From positions 1,185,501 to 1,249,500 of the forward strand of contig NZ_CP140153.1 in assembly GCF_034479635.1 (NCBI RefSeq): DNA of 64,000 bases, written 5' to 3'. Below, piece by piece: positions 44,310-56,105 of this stretch. The translations under genes and the position numbers were made by a program. How positions within the stretch are numbered: position 1 is the first letter of the stretch; each line of letters opens with the position of its first letter. Below the pieces are notes generated by a model that saw only the letters and a program-made list of their open reading frames with translations, did not search any database and had not been told where the DNA came from. The stretch comes from Guyparkeria halophila. Its GTDB lineage: Bacteria; Pseudomonadota; Gammaproteobacteria; Halothiobacillales; Halothiobacillaceae.

Positions 44310-45059
44310 TTACAGGCCGATGATGCCGTACTCGGACAGGGTGGTTTCCCAGCGGCGCCAGTCAGGATAGGCGTCATCCATGACGGCGTAGAACCGGCGG
44401 TTGTGGCCGCGCTCGATCAGGTGGGCCAGTTCGTGAACGATCACGAGATCGATCGCCTCGAGCGGCATGCGGGCGAGTTCCAGGTTCAACCAGATGCGCC
44501 GCGCTTGGATATTGCAGGTGCCCCAGCGGGTCTTCATGCGGCGCACCCGCGATTCCGGCTGCGGCAGACTCATCCGGCTGGCCCACATCGATACCCGCGC
44601 GTCGAGATGGCCCTTGAGGAGCTGGCGGCAGTGCTCGCGCAGCCGCTGGCGGGCCGTCTGCTGATCGGGACCGGTCAGATGGACATGGCCCTCGGCGATC
44701 ACCAGGCGCTCGCTACGCGGAACGTCGTCATCCGTCGCCCGCCAGGAGATCACATGTTCCTGGCCCAGCAGGTGGATTGAGTCGGGCAGGTTGGCTTCGG
44801 TGAGGATGGCCGGGCGTCGGGCCCGGCGCTCGCGTTGGGTGGCAATCCACCCGGCACGCGAGGTAACGAAGGCACGGATCGCCCGGTCGGAAACCCGTTT
44901 GGGGGCACTGACTCGCAGGCTGCCGTCCCTGGCATCCAGGCGCAGGTAAAGATGGCGAATCGCCTTGCGCTCGACCCGGATCGTCCCGAGCGAGTGGTCG
45001 AGCGTCTGTGGGCCGCGGGGGTGACGAGGGGCGAATAGATGGCGTGTCACGGGAGTCAT
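44310..45059 (-). CDS. YgjP-like metallopeptidase domain protein
   Basis: A 249-residue protein of the YgjP/WLM (M48-related) family. It has MKTRWGTCN (the conserved RWGSC-like motif) and the zinc site HELAHLIERGHNRRFY, which contains HExxH followed by a distal His, and ends AYPDWRRWETTL. Activity of bacterial YgjP proteins is poorly defined. The start at ATG 45059 has no strong ribosome binding site. It is 59 bases upstream of the amidotransferase on the same strand. Confidence 0.85.
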   Translation of the reverse strand: MTPVTRHLFAPRHPRGPQTLDHSLGTIRVERKAIRHLYLRLDARDGSLRVSAPKRVSDRAIRAFVTSRAGWIATQRERRARRPAILTEANLPDSIHLLGQEHVISWRATDDDVPRSERLVIAEGHVHLTGPDQQTARQRLREHCRQLLKGHLDARVSMWASRMSLPQPESRVRRMKTRWGTCNIQARRIWLNLELARMPLEAIDLVIVHELAHLIERGHNRRFYAVMDDAYPDWRRWETTLSEYGIIGL

Positions 45060-45209
45060 GATGGGGGCAGTGTAACGGAGCCGATATTGAGGTGCCGGAT
45101 CATGTGCCGGGCGAGGTGAACGAAGAGCGACTAGGCTGATCTAGATTGCCACGTGGCCTCAAGGCACGATGCCATTCATCGCTCAATCGACCTGCCTACG
45201 GGACTGCTT

Positions 45210-45665
45210 ATGCTCAAGACCCTGCAAGCCCTGTTCTTCCCCGACGATCGGGGCAAGGAAACCGCCGTTGAAACTCGCGTCGATGCGGCCGTTGCCATTC
45301 TCTTGATGGAGGTGGCCAGAGCGGACTTCGATGTGGCCGACGACGAACTCGAGGTGATCCGCCGCACCCTGGTCGACGATTTCGCCATGGCGCGGGACGA
45401 GGCGGACGAACTGGTCCGTCATGCCGCGGCCGAGGTGGACGATTCGACCGGGTTCTTCCCGTTCGTTCGGGTGCTCAACGAGCAGCTCGGTTCCGACCAG
45501 AAGCGTCAGGTGGTGGAAACCCTCTGGCGGGTCGCCTATGCCGACGCCGGCAAGCACCATCTGGAAGAGTCGGTCATTCGTCAGATCGCCGATCTCCTGT
45601 ACGTCCCGCACAGCGATTTCATCCGGGCCCGGCTACGCGCCGAAGAATCGGTTCCGCCCGACTGA
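45210..45665 (+). CDS. TerB-like tellurite-resistance/COG4103 family protein
   Basis: A 151-residue acidic, helical protein with a TerB-like core: AVAILLMEVARADFDVADDELEVI (paired acid residues) and WRVAYADAGKHHLEESVIRQIADLL. TerB-like domains bind metal through acid residues in these helices, but the cellular role of stand-alone members is not known. The frame extends to 45153; ATG 45210 matches the family start (MLKTLQALF). Confidence 0.8.
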   Translation: MLKTLQALFFPDDRGKETAVETRVDAAVAILLMEVARADFDVADDELEVIRRTLVDDFAMARDEADELVRHAAAEVDDSTGFFPFVRVLNEQLGSDQKRQVVETLWRVAYADAGKHHLEESVIRQIADLLYVPHSDFIRARLRAEESVPPD

Positions 45666-45703
45666 GGTTTCCCGTTATACGTCCCGGCGCGGCCGGCAAA
45701 AAA

Positions 45704-45733
45704 AGGCCCCGCAACCGTCCGGTCGCGGGGCTT
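45704..45733. terminator. Bidirectional terminator between terB and the MCP gene
   Basis: AGGCCCCGCAACCGTCCGGT continuing to CGCGGGGCTTT forms a strong stem. Seven A on its left side give a T run for the minus-strand MCP gene, and CTTTCT lies on the right for terB. Confidence 0.85.
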
Positions 45734-45755
45734 TCTCGTGCGGCTCTTCCGCCCG

Positions 45756-47675
45756 TCAGGTGCGGAACTGGTTGACCAGTACCTGTAGCTGTGAGGCCAG
45801 TCGTGCCAGTTCGTGGCTGGCCGTGGAGGTCTGCGCCCCGCCCTCGGCCGTCTGCGAGGCGGCCTCGTTGATGTTGGAGACGTTGCGGTTGATCTCCTCG
45901 GCCACCTGACCCTGTTCCTCGGCGGCCGAGGCGATCTGGTGGTTCATGTCGGTGATCGTCTCGATCGCGCGGGTGATGGTCACCAGCGACTGGCCGGCCT
46001 CGCGGGCCTGATCGGCGGTCTTGCGGGCGTGCACCTGGCTGCTCTGCATGGCGCCGACCGCCTGTTTCGAGCCGCCCTGGATGCTCTCGACCATCTCGCG
46101 GATCTCGAGGGTGGAGGCCTGGGTCTTGCTTGCGAGCGAACGGACTTCCTCGGCGACCACCGCGAAACCGCGGCCGTGTTCGCCCGCGCGAGCCGCCTCG
46201 ATGGCGGCGTTGAGCGCCAGCAGGTTGGTCTGCTCGGCGATCTCGCGGATGACGTCGACCACCGTGCTGATCTTCTCGCTGGCCGATTCGAGGTTGCCGA
46301 TGATGGTGCCGGCTTCTTCGATCTCGTCGGCCAGCGCCGCGACATGGTCGATCGTCTCGTTGACCACGCGCTGACCGTCCTTGGCCTCGTCGTCGGCATT
46401 CTGGGCGGCGTCGGCTGCACCGGAGGCGTTCTGCGCGATGTCCTGGACCGTGCTGGTCATCTCGTTCATCGCGGAGGCGACCATCTCGGTCTCCTCACGC
46501 TGGCGCTGGACGCCCTCGTTGGTGTCGGCCGTGATCTGCGAGAGCTCCTCGGCCGAGGCGGAGAGCTGGCTGGTGGAATTGGCGACCTCGTGAATCGAAT
46601 CGCGCATCTTGCCGGCAAAGCGGTTGAAGGCGGCCGACAGGTCGGCAATCTCGTCGCGGCCGCTCTCGTCGAGCTTCTGGGTGAGATCGCCGTCACCGGC
46701 GGCAATGTCGTCCATGGCCCGTACGGTGCGGCGCAGCGGCCGCGTGATGCTGCGGGTGATCAGAAAGCCGATGATGGCGGCAATCGCTATCGCCACGGCC
46801 ATCACCGAGATGACCTTGTTGCGTGCCGCGGCCTGGAGCTCGACGTACTCGCTGCGATCCATGCTTACCGCGAGCACGCCCACCGGATCGCCGGAGAAGT
46901 CGGCGATGGTATGGGCGTAGGTGACCGTGGGCGTTTCGCCCATGCTGTGTTCCCAGATAGTGGTTTCACCCTGGGCGGCACGCAGTTGGTCGGCATCAAG
47001 TGCGGCCGGGTCCTTGAGGGTCGAGCCGAAGGGCTCGAAGTTGCCGCCGTCGGTCTCGAGGTACAGGCCGATGTCGACGCCGTAGCCATTCTTGAACTTG
47101 TCGAAGAAGGGCTGGCCGAAACTCATACCGAACTCGACACTGCCCTGGTGCTCGCCCTGGTAGCTGATCGGCGAGATGCCGCGCATGCCGAGACCGGCGA
47201 CGCCCCGTTCCAGCCCGCGCACGCGTTTGCCTTCATTGTTGGTCGCCAGGACGGTCTTGCGAAAGCCGGAGAGGTCGTCGCCGAACTTGGCCGGCTTGTG
47301 GGCGCGGAAGAACGACACGGCGGGCGCCAGGTGGAAGTGGAACTGGCGTGCGCCAAAGTTTTCCTTGAGCGGCGGGAAGATCGGCTGAGTCATTGCGGCG
47401 AGTCGCTCGCGATCGCGCTCGGCCATGGCCTGCCCGACGTCCGGGATGCGGGAAATGGCCACGCTCAGCGCCTCGGCCAGTCGGCCCTCGGCACCGATTT
47501 CCGCCTGCGCGCTCTCGAACAGCCCTCTAAGTTCGCGTTGCTGCGCCTGCTTGATGGTGGCGGAGAACTCGGTGATCACCAACGGGATGATCAGGGCGGC
47601 GATGAAGACGATAACCAGGGCAAAGCCAAGGGCGAGTCGAGCGCCGATGGTGAGGTTCTTGAACAGGGCAGGCAT
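45756..47675 (-). CDS. Methyl-accepting chemotaxis protein with periplasmic Cache-like sensor
   Basis: A 639-residue chemoreceptor. First transmembrane helix at about 15-38, a periplasmic domain to about 285 with [20 protein letters not shown] and [15 protein letters not shown] (a dCache-type pattern), a second helix (about 288-310), a HAMP domain ([20 protein letters not shown]), and a signalling domain with the conserved hairpin tip [20 protein letters not shown]. The ligand is unknown. There is no C-terminal NWETF-like pentapeptide, so adaptation enzymes would not be tethered. No che genes are nearby. Confidence 0.92.
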   Translation of the reverse strand: MPALFKNLTIGARLALGFALVIVFIAALIIPLVITEFSATIKQAQQRELRGLFESAQAEIGAEGRLAEALSVAISRIPDVGQAMAERDRERLAAMTQPIFPPLKENFGARQFHFHLAPAVSFFRAHKPAKFGDDLSGFRKTVLATNNEGKRVRGLERGVAGLGMRGISPISYQGEHQGSVEFGMSFGQPFFDKFKNGYGVDIGLYLETDGGNFEPFGSTLKDPAALDADQLRAAQGETTIWEHSMGETPTVTYAHTIADFSGDPVGVLAVSMDRSEYVELQAAARNKVISVMAVAIAIAAIIGFLITRSITRPLRRTVRAMDDIAAGDGDLTQKLDESGRDEIADLSAAFNRFAGKMRDSIHEVANSTSQLSASAEELSQITADTNEGVQRQREETEMVASAMNEMTSTVQDIAQNASGAADAAQNADDEAKDGQRVVNETIDHVAALADEIEEAGTIIGNLESASEKISTVVDVIREIAEQTNLLALNAAIEAARAGEHGRGFAVVAEEVRSLASKTQASTLEIREMVESIQGGSKQAVGAMQSSQVHARKTADQAREAGQSLVTITRAIETITDMNHQIASAAEEQGQVAEEINRNVSNINEAASQTAEGGAQTSTASHELARLASQLQVLVNQFRT

Positions 47676-47952
47676 GGTTGGCTCCGTGACGGCGGCATTC
47701 GGTCGTGTCGATTTCGAGACACGGGACCGTTCAATCGGCAGGTGTCCCGCGTCCTTTAGCCCGAGCGTTTAGCTGGGGTAATGGTTCGCTGACTATCCAT
47801 ATCGGCCGGGTGCCGCGCGTGTCCCTGACCAGTCCCCTGGTGCGCAGCCCGTTGGAAGGTCGCGCACGTTAGCGAAATGCGATCGCGGAGTCCATTGTCC
47901 GGCTTGTTGCCGGCCGGCGACCGAACACTCGGTGCCCGACGGGGGGGCGAGA

Positions 47953-49839
47953 TCAGCCGCCCTCGAGCTCCATCCAGCGTTCGAGGACCGCCTCGAGTTC
48001 CTGCTCGAGTTCGGTCACGCGGGCGAGGCTGCGCTCGATGTCGGCGGCATCGCCCTGATAGAAGGCGGGGTCGTTGATGGCGGTCTGCAGTTCGGCCTGT
48101 TCGGCCTCCAATGCCTCGAGCCGGCCGGGTAGGGCGTCGAGCTCGCGTTGATCCTTGTAGGAAAGCTTCTTGGCCTTCTTGGCTGGGGCCGCGGGCTTGG
48201 CAGGTGCCGGTTTGGCGCTGGCCCCGGATTTGGCCGTTGTCCGGTTCGATCCGACCGTACGCCGGGCGAGATAGTCCTCGTAACCGCCGAACACCTCCTC
48301 GATCTCGCCATCGCCCTTGAACACCAGCAGGCTGGTGACGACGTTGTCCAGAAACGCCCGGTCGTGGCTGACCAGCAGCAGGGTGCCGTTGTAGTCGGCG
48401 AGCGCCTGCTCGAGTACCTCGAGGGTCTCGAGGTCGAGATCGTTGGTGGGTTCGTCGAGCACCAGCAGGTTGGCGGGCTTGGCGAACAGCTTGGCCAGCA
48501 GCAGGCGGTTGCGCTCCCCGCCGGAGAGCAGTTCCACGCGGGTTCGGGCGCGTTCCGGGGTGAACAGGAACTGTTGCAGGTAACCGATGCCGTGCACATT
48601 GGACTCGCCGACCTGCAGGCGGTCGCCGCCGTCGCAGAGGTTCTCGATCGCGGTCCAGTCGTCGCGCAATTGGGCGCGATGCTGGTCGAAGTAGGCCACC
48701 TCGAGTTGCGTGCCCCGCTTGATGTGCCCGGCGGTCGGCTCGATCTGCCCCAGCAGCAGCTTGATCAGGGTGGACTTGCCGGCGCCATTGGGACCCACCA
48801 GCCCGACGCGATCGCCGCGCAGGATGGTGGTGGACAGATCGCGGATGACGGTCTTGTCGCCGAAGCTCACGTCGACGTGGTCCGTCTCGGCGATGATCTT
48901 GCCGGAGGTACGGCCCGAGTCGGCCGACAGGGCCACCTTGCCGGCCTTCTCGCGGCGTGCGGCCCGCTCGGCACGCAGCTTTTCCAGGTTGCGCACCCGG
49001 CCCTCGTTGCGCGTCCGGCGTGCCTTGATGCCCTGGCGAATCCAGACTTCCTCCTGGGCGAGCGTCTTGTCGAAACGCGCGTTCTCCTGCGCCTCCGCAT
49101 TGGCGCGCTCCTCGACGCGGCGCAGGTAGTTGTCGTAATCGCCCGGCCAGGTGGTCAGGTTGCCGCGATCGAGCTCGATGATGCCGTTGGCCAGTCGCTT
49201 GAGGAACGCCCGGTCGTGGGTGATGAAGACCACCGCGCCGTTGAAACGCTTGACCAGCTCCTCCAACCACTCGATGCCGGCGATGTCGAGATGGTTGGTG
49301 GGCTCGTCGAGCAGCAGCAGCTCCGGCTCGAGCACCAGCGCCTGGCCGAGCAGGACGCGGCGGCGCTCGCCGCCGGACAGCCCGCGTACCGAGGCATCCG
49401 GGTCGAGCCCCAGCCGGGTGACGACCTCGTCGATCTTCTGTCCGGCCATCCAGCCGTCGCGGGTTTCCAGTTCGTGCTGCAGGGTCGACAGGCGATCGAG
49501 CGCTGCGTCGCTGTCGGCGTTCTGCACCAACTGGTGATATTCGGTGAGCACGTCGTGCAGGTCGCCCAGTCCCTCGGCGATCACGGAGTAGACCGAATCG
49601 TCGGTATCCAGATGCGGGTCCTGCGGCAGGTAGGCGACTCGTGCGCCCGGCTCGAGTCGGATCTGGCCGTCGTCGGCCCGCTGGATGCCGGCCAGCATCT
49701 TGAGGAAGGTGGACTTGCCCTCGCCGTTTCGGCCGATCAGCGCGAACTTGTCGCCACGCTCCATGGTGAGGTTGGCGTGGTCGAGCAGGACACGGTCGCC
49801 GATGGCGAATTGCAGGTTTTCTATGGTCAGAAGGGGCAT
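47953..49839 (-). CDS. uup: ABC-F ATPase, Uup-like
   Basis: A 628-residue protein with two ABC ATPase domains and no membrane segments. First: Walker A IGRNGEGKST, signature LSGGERRRV, LLLDEPTNHLD. Second: VGPNGAGKST, LSGGERNRLLL, LVLDEPTNDLD. The inter-domain linker is basic and helical (RRTRNEGRVRNLEKLRAERA), and the C-terminal region after an Ala/Pro/Lys-rich stretch is a coiled coil (about 565-625), both typical of Uup. Family members act on the ribosome or, for Uup, on branched DNA. 277 bases without features separate it from the MCP gene. Confidence 0.92.
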   Translation of the reverse strand: MPLLTIENLQFAIGDRVLLDHANLTMERGDKFALIGRNGEGKSTFLKMLAGIQRADDGQIRLEPGARVAYLPQDPHLDTDDSVYSVIAEGLGDLHDVLTEYHQLVQNADSDAALDRLSTLQHELETRDGWMAGQKIDEVVTRLGLDPDASVRGLSGGERRRVLLGQALVLEPELLLLDEPTNHLDIAGIEWLEELVKRFNGAVVFITHDRAFLKRLANGIIELDRGNLTTWPGDYDNYLRRVEERANAEAQENARFDKTLAQEEVWIRQGIKARRTRNEGRVRNLEKLRAERAARREKAGKVALSADSGRTSGKIIAETDHVDVSFGDKTVIRDLSTTILRGDRVGLVGPNGAGKSTLIKLLLGQIEPTAGHIKRGTQLEVAYFDQHRAQLRDDWTAIENLCDGGDRLQVGESNVHGIGYLQQFLFTPERARTRVELLSGGERNRLLLAKLFAKPANLLVLDEPTNDLDLETLEVLEQALADYNGTLLLVSHDRAFLDNVVTSLLVFKGDGEIEEVFGGYEDYLARRTVGSNRTTAKSGASAKPAPAKPAAPAKKAKKLSYKDQRELDALPGRLEALEAEQAELQTAINDPAFYQGDAADIERSLARVTELEQELEAVLERWMELEGG

Positions 49840-49914
49840 AGGGATGGAGCTTGAATCTGGAGGCTGAAAGAGGCGGGCATTGTACGCGGTTGACGATGAG
49901 GTATCCGACTGTGT

Positions 49915-50370
49915 TCAGCGGCGGTCCCGGAAGAATGCGGTGAGCAGTTCGGCGGCCTCGGTCTCACAGGGGCCGGTATCGATGACGGGGCGGAAGTGGT
50001 GCCAGTCGGCGCGGTTGAGGTCGATGGCAGACCCGCAGGCGCCGGCGCGCGGGTCGGGGGCGGCGTAGACGATGCGACTGATGCGCGCGTGACAGGCGGC
50101 GGCCAGGCACATGGGGCAGGGCTCGAGGGTGACGTAGAGGGTGCAGTCGTCCAGGCGGTAATTTCCCAACCGTTCCCCCGCGTCGCGCATGGCCAGGATC
50201 TCGGCATGGGCGCTGGGGTCGTGCAGGCCCACCGGGCGATTGTGACCGCGGCCGATTGTCGTGTCGTTGGCATCCACCACGATGGCGCCGACTGGCACCT
50301 CGCCGAGCATGATCGAGCGTCGGGCCAGTACCAGGCACTCCCGCATGTGGCTTCGGTCGCGGCCCGTCAT
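49915..50370 (-). CDS. tadA: tRNA-specific adenosine(34) deaminase
   Basis: A 151-residue zinc deaminase that converts A34 to inosine in tRNA-Arg(ACG). The zinc/catalytic motif is HAE in DPSAHAEILAM and PCPMC in LEPCPMCLAA. It follows guaA after 25 bases, so guaB-guaA-tadA form a purine-related operon. Length fits TadA (about 150-170). Confidence 0.93.
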   Translation of the reverse strand: MTGRDRSHMRECLVLARRSIMLGEVPVGAIVVDANDTTIGRGHNRPVGLHDPSAHAEILAMRDAGERLGNYRLDDCTLYVTLEPCPMCLAAACHARISRIVYAAPDPRAGACGSAIDLNRADWHHFRPVIDTGPCETEAAELLTAFFRDRR

Positions 50371-50395
50371 CGTTTGCCGGGGCGGGGAGCCAGCG

Positions 50396-51997
<1,602 letters not shown>

Positions 51998-52108
51998 CGT
52001 GAGGTCCGTGTTGTTCAGGCAAGGGCCGAATGACCCTGTAACAAGTCGACCCGGCGGGCAAGGCCGGGTCGATTAGGAGTTCGGCGCCCCGCAGGGCGCG
52101 GGACAGGA

Positions 52109-53644
<1,536 letters not shown>

Positions 53645-53690
53645 TCAGTAACCTCGCAGGTACTATCCGAATGCGGTTTTGGCGGCATAA

Positions 53691-53958
53691 GGAACCTCGG
53701 CACGATTAGCAATGCCACTCTGGCTTGGTGAGTGGCCCGCCTTCAAGGCGCGGCGTCGCCGGCGTGCTGGCGGCCACGCCAAGATGGCGCAACGCGGAAG
53801 GGGGGTGACTCGGCAAGCTCCGCAGGGCGTGCCTTGAGCCGGACACCTGCGGCGTTGCCGTCCTTGACAAGGGACTCACCCTTGCGCGACGGACGGTCGC
53901 CTTGCATCTGTCCGGCTCAAGGCGCGCAGAGCCGTATTGCTAATCGTGCCGAGGTTCC
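53691..53958. mobile_element. 268-bp MITE-like element with perfect 23-bp terminal inverted repeats
   Basis: GGAACCTCGGCACGATTAGC (plus AAT) at 53691-53713 is perfectly mirrored at 53936-53958. Inside is a second inverted pair, GCCTTGAGCCGGACA (53831-53845) and its complement at 53909-53923, plus GC-rich smaller hairpins. No gene with recognisable features lies inside; an open frame from 53732 crosses the right end and reads as low-complexity. No target-site duplication is obvious. It fills most of the guaB to 54040 gap. Confidence 0.7.
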
Positions 53959-54039
53959 AGGGGGTTGTTGGCATCCCGAGTTTGATTGCGCTAAAGTCGG
54001 ACTCGCTACCAGAGCAAACCACCTAGGAGGCAGTAAATA

Positions 54040-54360
54040 ATGATTAAAACAGCACGCGTTGTTGCCGCAGCAGCGGGCTTTGCCCTGATCGGTACCGCCG
54101 GCATGGCGAACGCCGCCAGCATGGAAGACTACGAGCAGGCCAAGCAGGAAGCCCAGGCGGCTATCCAGGCCGTTGAAGAGCAGGGCTACGCAGCCTGGAG
54201 CCCGCATCCGAAGAGCGCCCTTTTCGGCGAAGCCGACAAGCTGGCCAAGAAAGGCGAGTACGACAAGGCCATCGAGAAGGCCGAGTACATCGAATCGCTG
54301 CAGGCACTGGCCGAGAAGCAATGGGAAACTCAGGACGCCGGTCCGTACAACGGCTGGTAA
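54040..54360 (+). CDS. Small exported helical protein, SoxXA-binding-protein-like
   Basis: A 106-residue protein with a Sec signal peptide (MIKTARVVAAAAGFALIGTA...; likely cleavage after NAA or ANA) and an 80-residue helical mature part with an Ala/Lys/Glu-rich pattern: YEQAKQEAQAAIQA, W-x2-HPKSALFGEADKLAKKGEYDKAIEKAEYIESLQALAEKQWE. The GEYDKAIEKA segment resembles small SoxXA-binding (SoxK-type) or DUF4398-like proteins. No sox genes are nearby. A strong AGGAGG ribosome binding site and a following terminator suggest an independently and well expressed gene. Confidence 0.7.
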   Translation: MIKTARVVAAAAGFALIGTAGMANAASMEDYEQAKQEAQAAIQAVEEQGYAAWSPHPKSALFGEADKLAKKGEYDKAIEKAEYIESLQALAEKQWETQDAGPYNGW

Positions 54361-54424
54361 GGGCCTGATGGTCCCGGCCAACCCCGGTGGGTTGGCCTAC
54401 CGCTAGAAACAGCAAGCTTTCCCG

Positions 54425-54452
54425 GGCCGCGAGCGTCGTTCGCGGCCTTTTT
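54425..54452 (+). terminator. Terminator after the small exported protein
   Basis: GGCCGCGAGCGTCGTTCGCGGCC stem followed by TTTTTC, 65 bases after the stop. Confidence 0.9.
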
Positions 54453-54511
54453 CGTGCCGCCCTCGGATCAGACCCGAGCGCGGTATTGTTGCCTGATCAC
54501 GGATCGCGCCC

Positions 54512-56044
54512 ATGTCGTCTCCCACCGGATCGACCGCCCTGTCGGTCACCCAGATCAACAAGCAGGCCGGCGATCTGCTCGGCCAGGTCTTCGGCATGGT
54601 CGAGGTGGTCGGTGAGATCAGCGAACACAAGCGGGCCGCCTCCGGTCATCATTATTTTGCGCTCAAGGATGATCGCTCGCAGTTGCGCTGCGCCTTCTTT
54701 CGCGGCAACGCCCAGCGCTGCGCCCATCCACTGCGCGAGGGCGAGGAGGTGGTCGCGACCGGCCGGCTGGGCATCTACACCGAGCGCGGCGCCTATCAGC
54801 TGATCGTCCAGTCGATCGCGCCGGCCGGCGAGGGGCGCCTGGCCGCCGAGTTCGAACGGCTCAAGCAACGCCTGCTGACCGAGGGGATGTTTGCGCCCGA
54901 ACACAAGCGGGCGACGCCGGCATTGCCGCGCCATATCGCGGTGATCTCCTCGGACACCGGCGCGGCGATCCACGACGTGCGCGTGACCCTGGCACGACGT
55001 TTTCCACTCGCCCGGGTCACCTTGTTCCCGGTTCGGGTGCAGGGTAGTGAGTCGGCGGGCGAGTTGCGCGAGGCGGTATCGCAACTCACCGGTGACGTCT
55101 TCGATGTCGCCCTGATCGTGCGCGGCGGTGGGTCGTTGTCGGATCTCTGGTCCTTCAACGACGAGACGCTGGTGCGTGCCTTGTACGACTGCCCGGTACC
55201 CGTGATCAGTGGCGTCGGCCACGAGACCGACACCACGCTCTGTGATCTGGTCGCGGATCGGCGTGCGGCCACCCCGACCGGGGCCGCTGAACTCGCCACG
55301 CCGATCACGACCAGTGACATGCGCCAGCAGGTCCGGCGGTGGGCCGATCTGGGCCGGATGCGCTGGCAAGGACGGTTGCAGGCCGAGTCGCAACGTCTTG
55401 ACGGACTGACACGACGGCTGGATCGCGGCGGGCCGGTCGAGCAGCTGCGTTTTGGCCGGTATCGACTGGCCGCCCTGAACTCGCCGCTGCGACACGGTAT
55501 CGAGCGACGCGTCGCCCATGGCCGCGAACGTGCCCATGGTTTGCGCCGACGTCTGGAGGGTGCCCATCCTCGGCGGCGGCTTGAAGGACTCAGGGAGCAG
55601 CTGGTGGGGCCGGCGAGTCGGTTGCATCGCTCCCTCGCCGCTGTCACCGCCGTCGAACGTGAGCGCATCACCACGTTCTCCCGGCGCCTGCTGGTGAGCC
55701 GAGAGCGCCTGATCCCTCGGTGGCGAGCCCGACTTGATGTCGCCCGGCTTGATCCCCGCGACTTCGAACGGCGCCTGAATGCGGAGCGCACGCGTCTAGC
55801 CGGCCTGTCCCGTCAGCTGGAGGCCCTCGGCCCCCGTCAGGTCCAGCAGCGGGGATATGCCCTGATCGAGACGCGCGGTGAGCGCCGAGGCGACGGTTCG
55901 GGTGTGTTGATCAAGCGGGCGGCGGAGGTCGAGCGGCTGGGTGGGGCGACCGGTCGATTGCCACTGACCATTCGGTTCGTTGACGGCGACGTGGCGGTGG
56001 AGTGGACGAGGCCGCCCCCCAGCCAGTCGTCCTCGTCCGCCTGA
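54512..56044 (+). CDS. xseA: Exodeoxyribonuclease VII large subunit
   Basis: A 510-residue protein. N-terminal OB-fold (VEVVGEISEHKRAASGHHYFALKD), catalytic domain with IAVISSDTGAAIHDV, ALIVRGGGSLSDLWSFNDE, and VISGVGHETDTTLCDLVADRRAATPTGAAE, followed by a long Arg-rich coiled-coil region (about 300-460). XseA with XseB degrades single-stranded DNA in both directions. E. coli XseA is 456 residues; the extra length lies in the coiled coil. xseB is not in the window. Confidence 0.95.
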   Translation: MSSPTGSTALSVTQINKQAGDLLGQVFGMVEVVGEISEHKRAASGHHYFALKDDRSQLRCAFFRGNAQRCAHPLREGEEVVATGRLGIYTERGAYQLIVQSIAPAGEGRLAAEFERLKQRLLTEGMFAPEHKRATPALPRHIAVISSDTGAAIHDVRVTLARRFPLARVTLFPVRVQGSESAGELREAVSQLTGDVFDVALIVRGGGSLSDLWSFNDETLVRALYDCPVPVISGVGHETDTTLCDLVADRRAATPTGAAELATPITTSDMRQQVRRWADLGRMRWQGRLQAESQRLDGLTRRLDRGGPVEQLRFGRYRLAALNSPLRHGIERRVAHGRERAHGLRRRLEGAHPRRRLEGLREQLVGPASRLHRSLAAVTAVERERITTFSRRLLVSRERLIPRWRARLDVARLDPRDFERRLNAERTRLAGLSRQLEALGPRQVQQRGYALIETRGERRGDGSGVLIKRAAEVERLGGATGRLPLTIRFVDGDVAVEWTRPPPSQSSSSA

Positions 56045-56105
56045 CGGCCGGATCACGGGGGGGCTGATTGCCCGTTGGCGTGTTTTGGGTCGACAAGCCG
56101 ATCGA

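Noticed and set aside
45813-47759. Long open frame opposite the chemoreceptor gene
   Set aside because: Antisense shadow of the MCP; its Leu/Gly/Asp-rich translation is what the reversed GC-rich codons produce.
53732-54040. Open reading frame of 102 residues across the 268-bp element
   Set aside because: It has no family features or ribosome binding site, and it runs over the inverted repeat and into the leader of the next gene.
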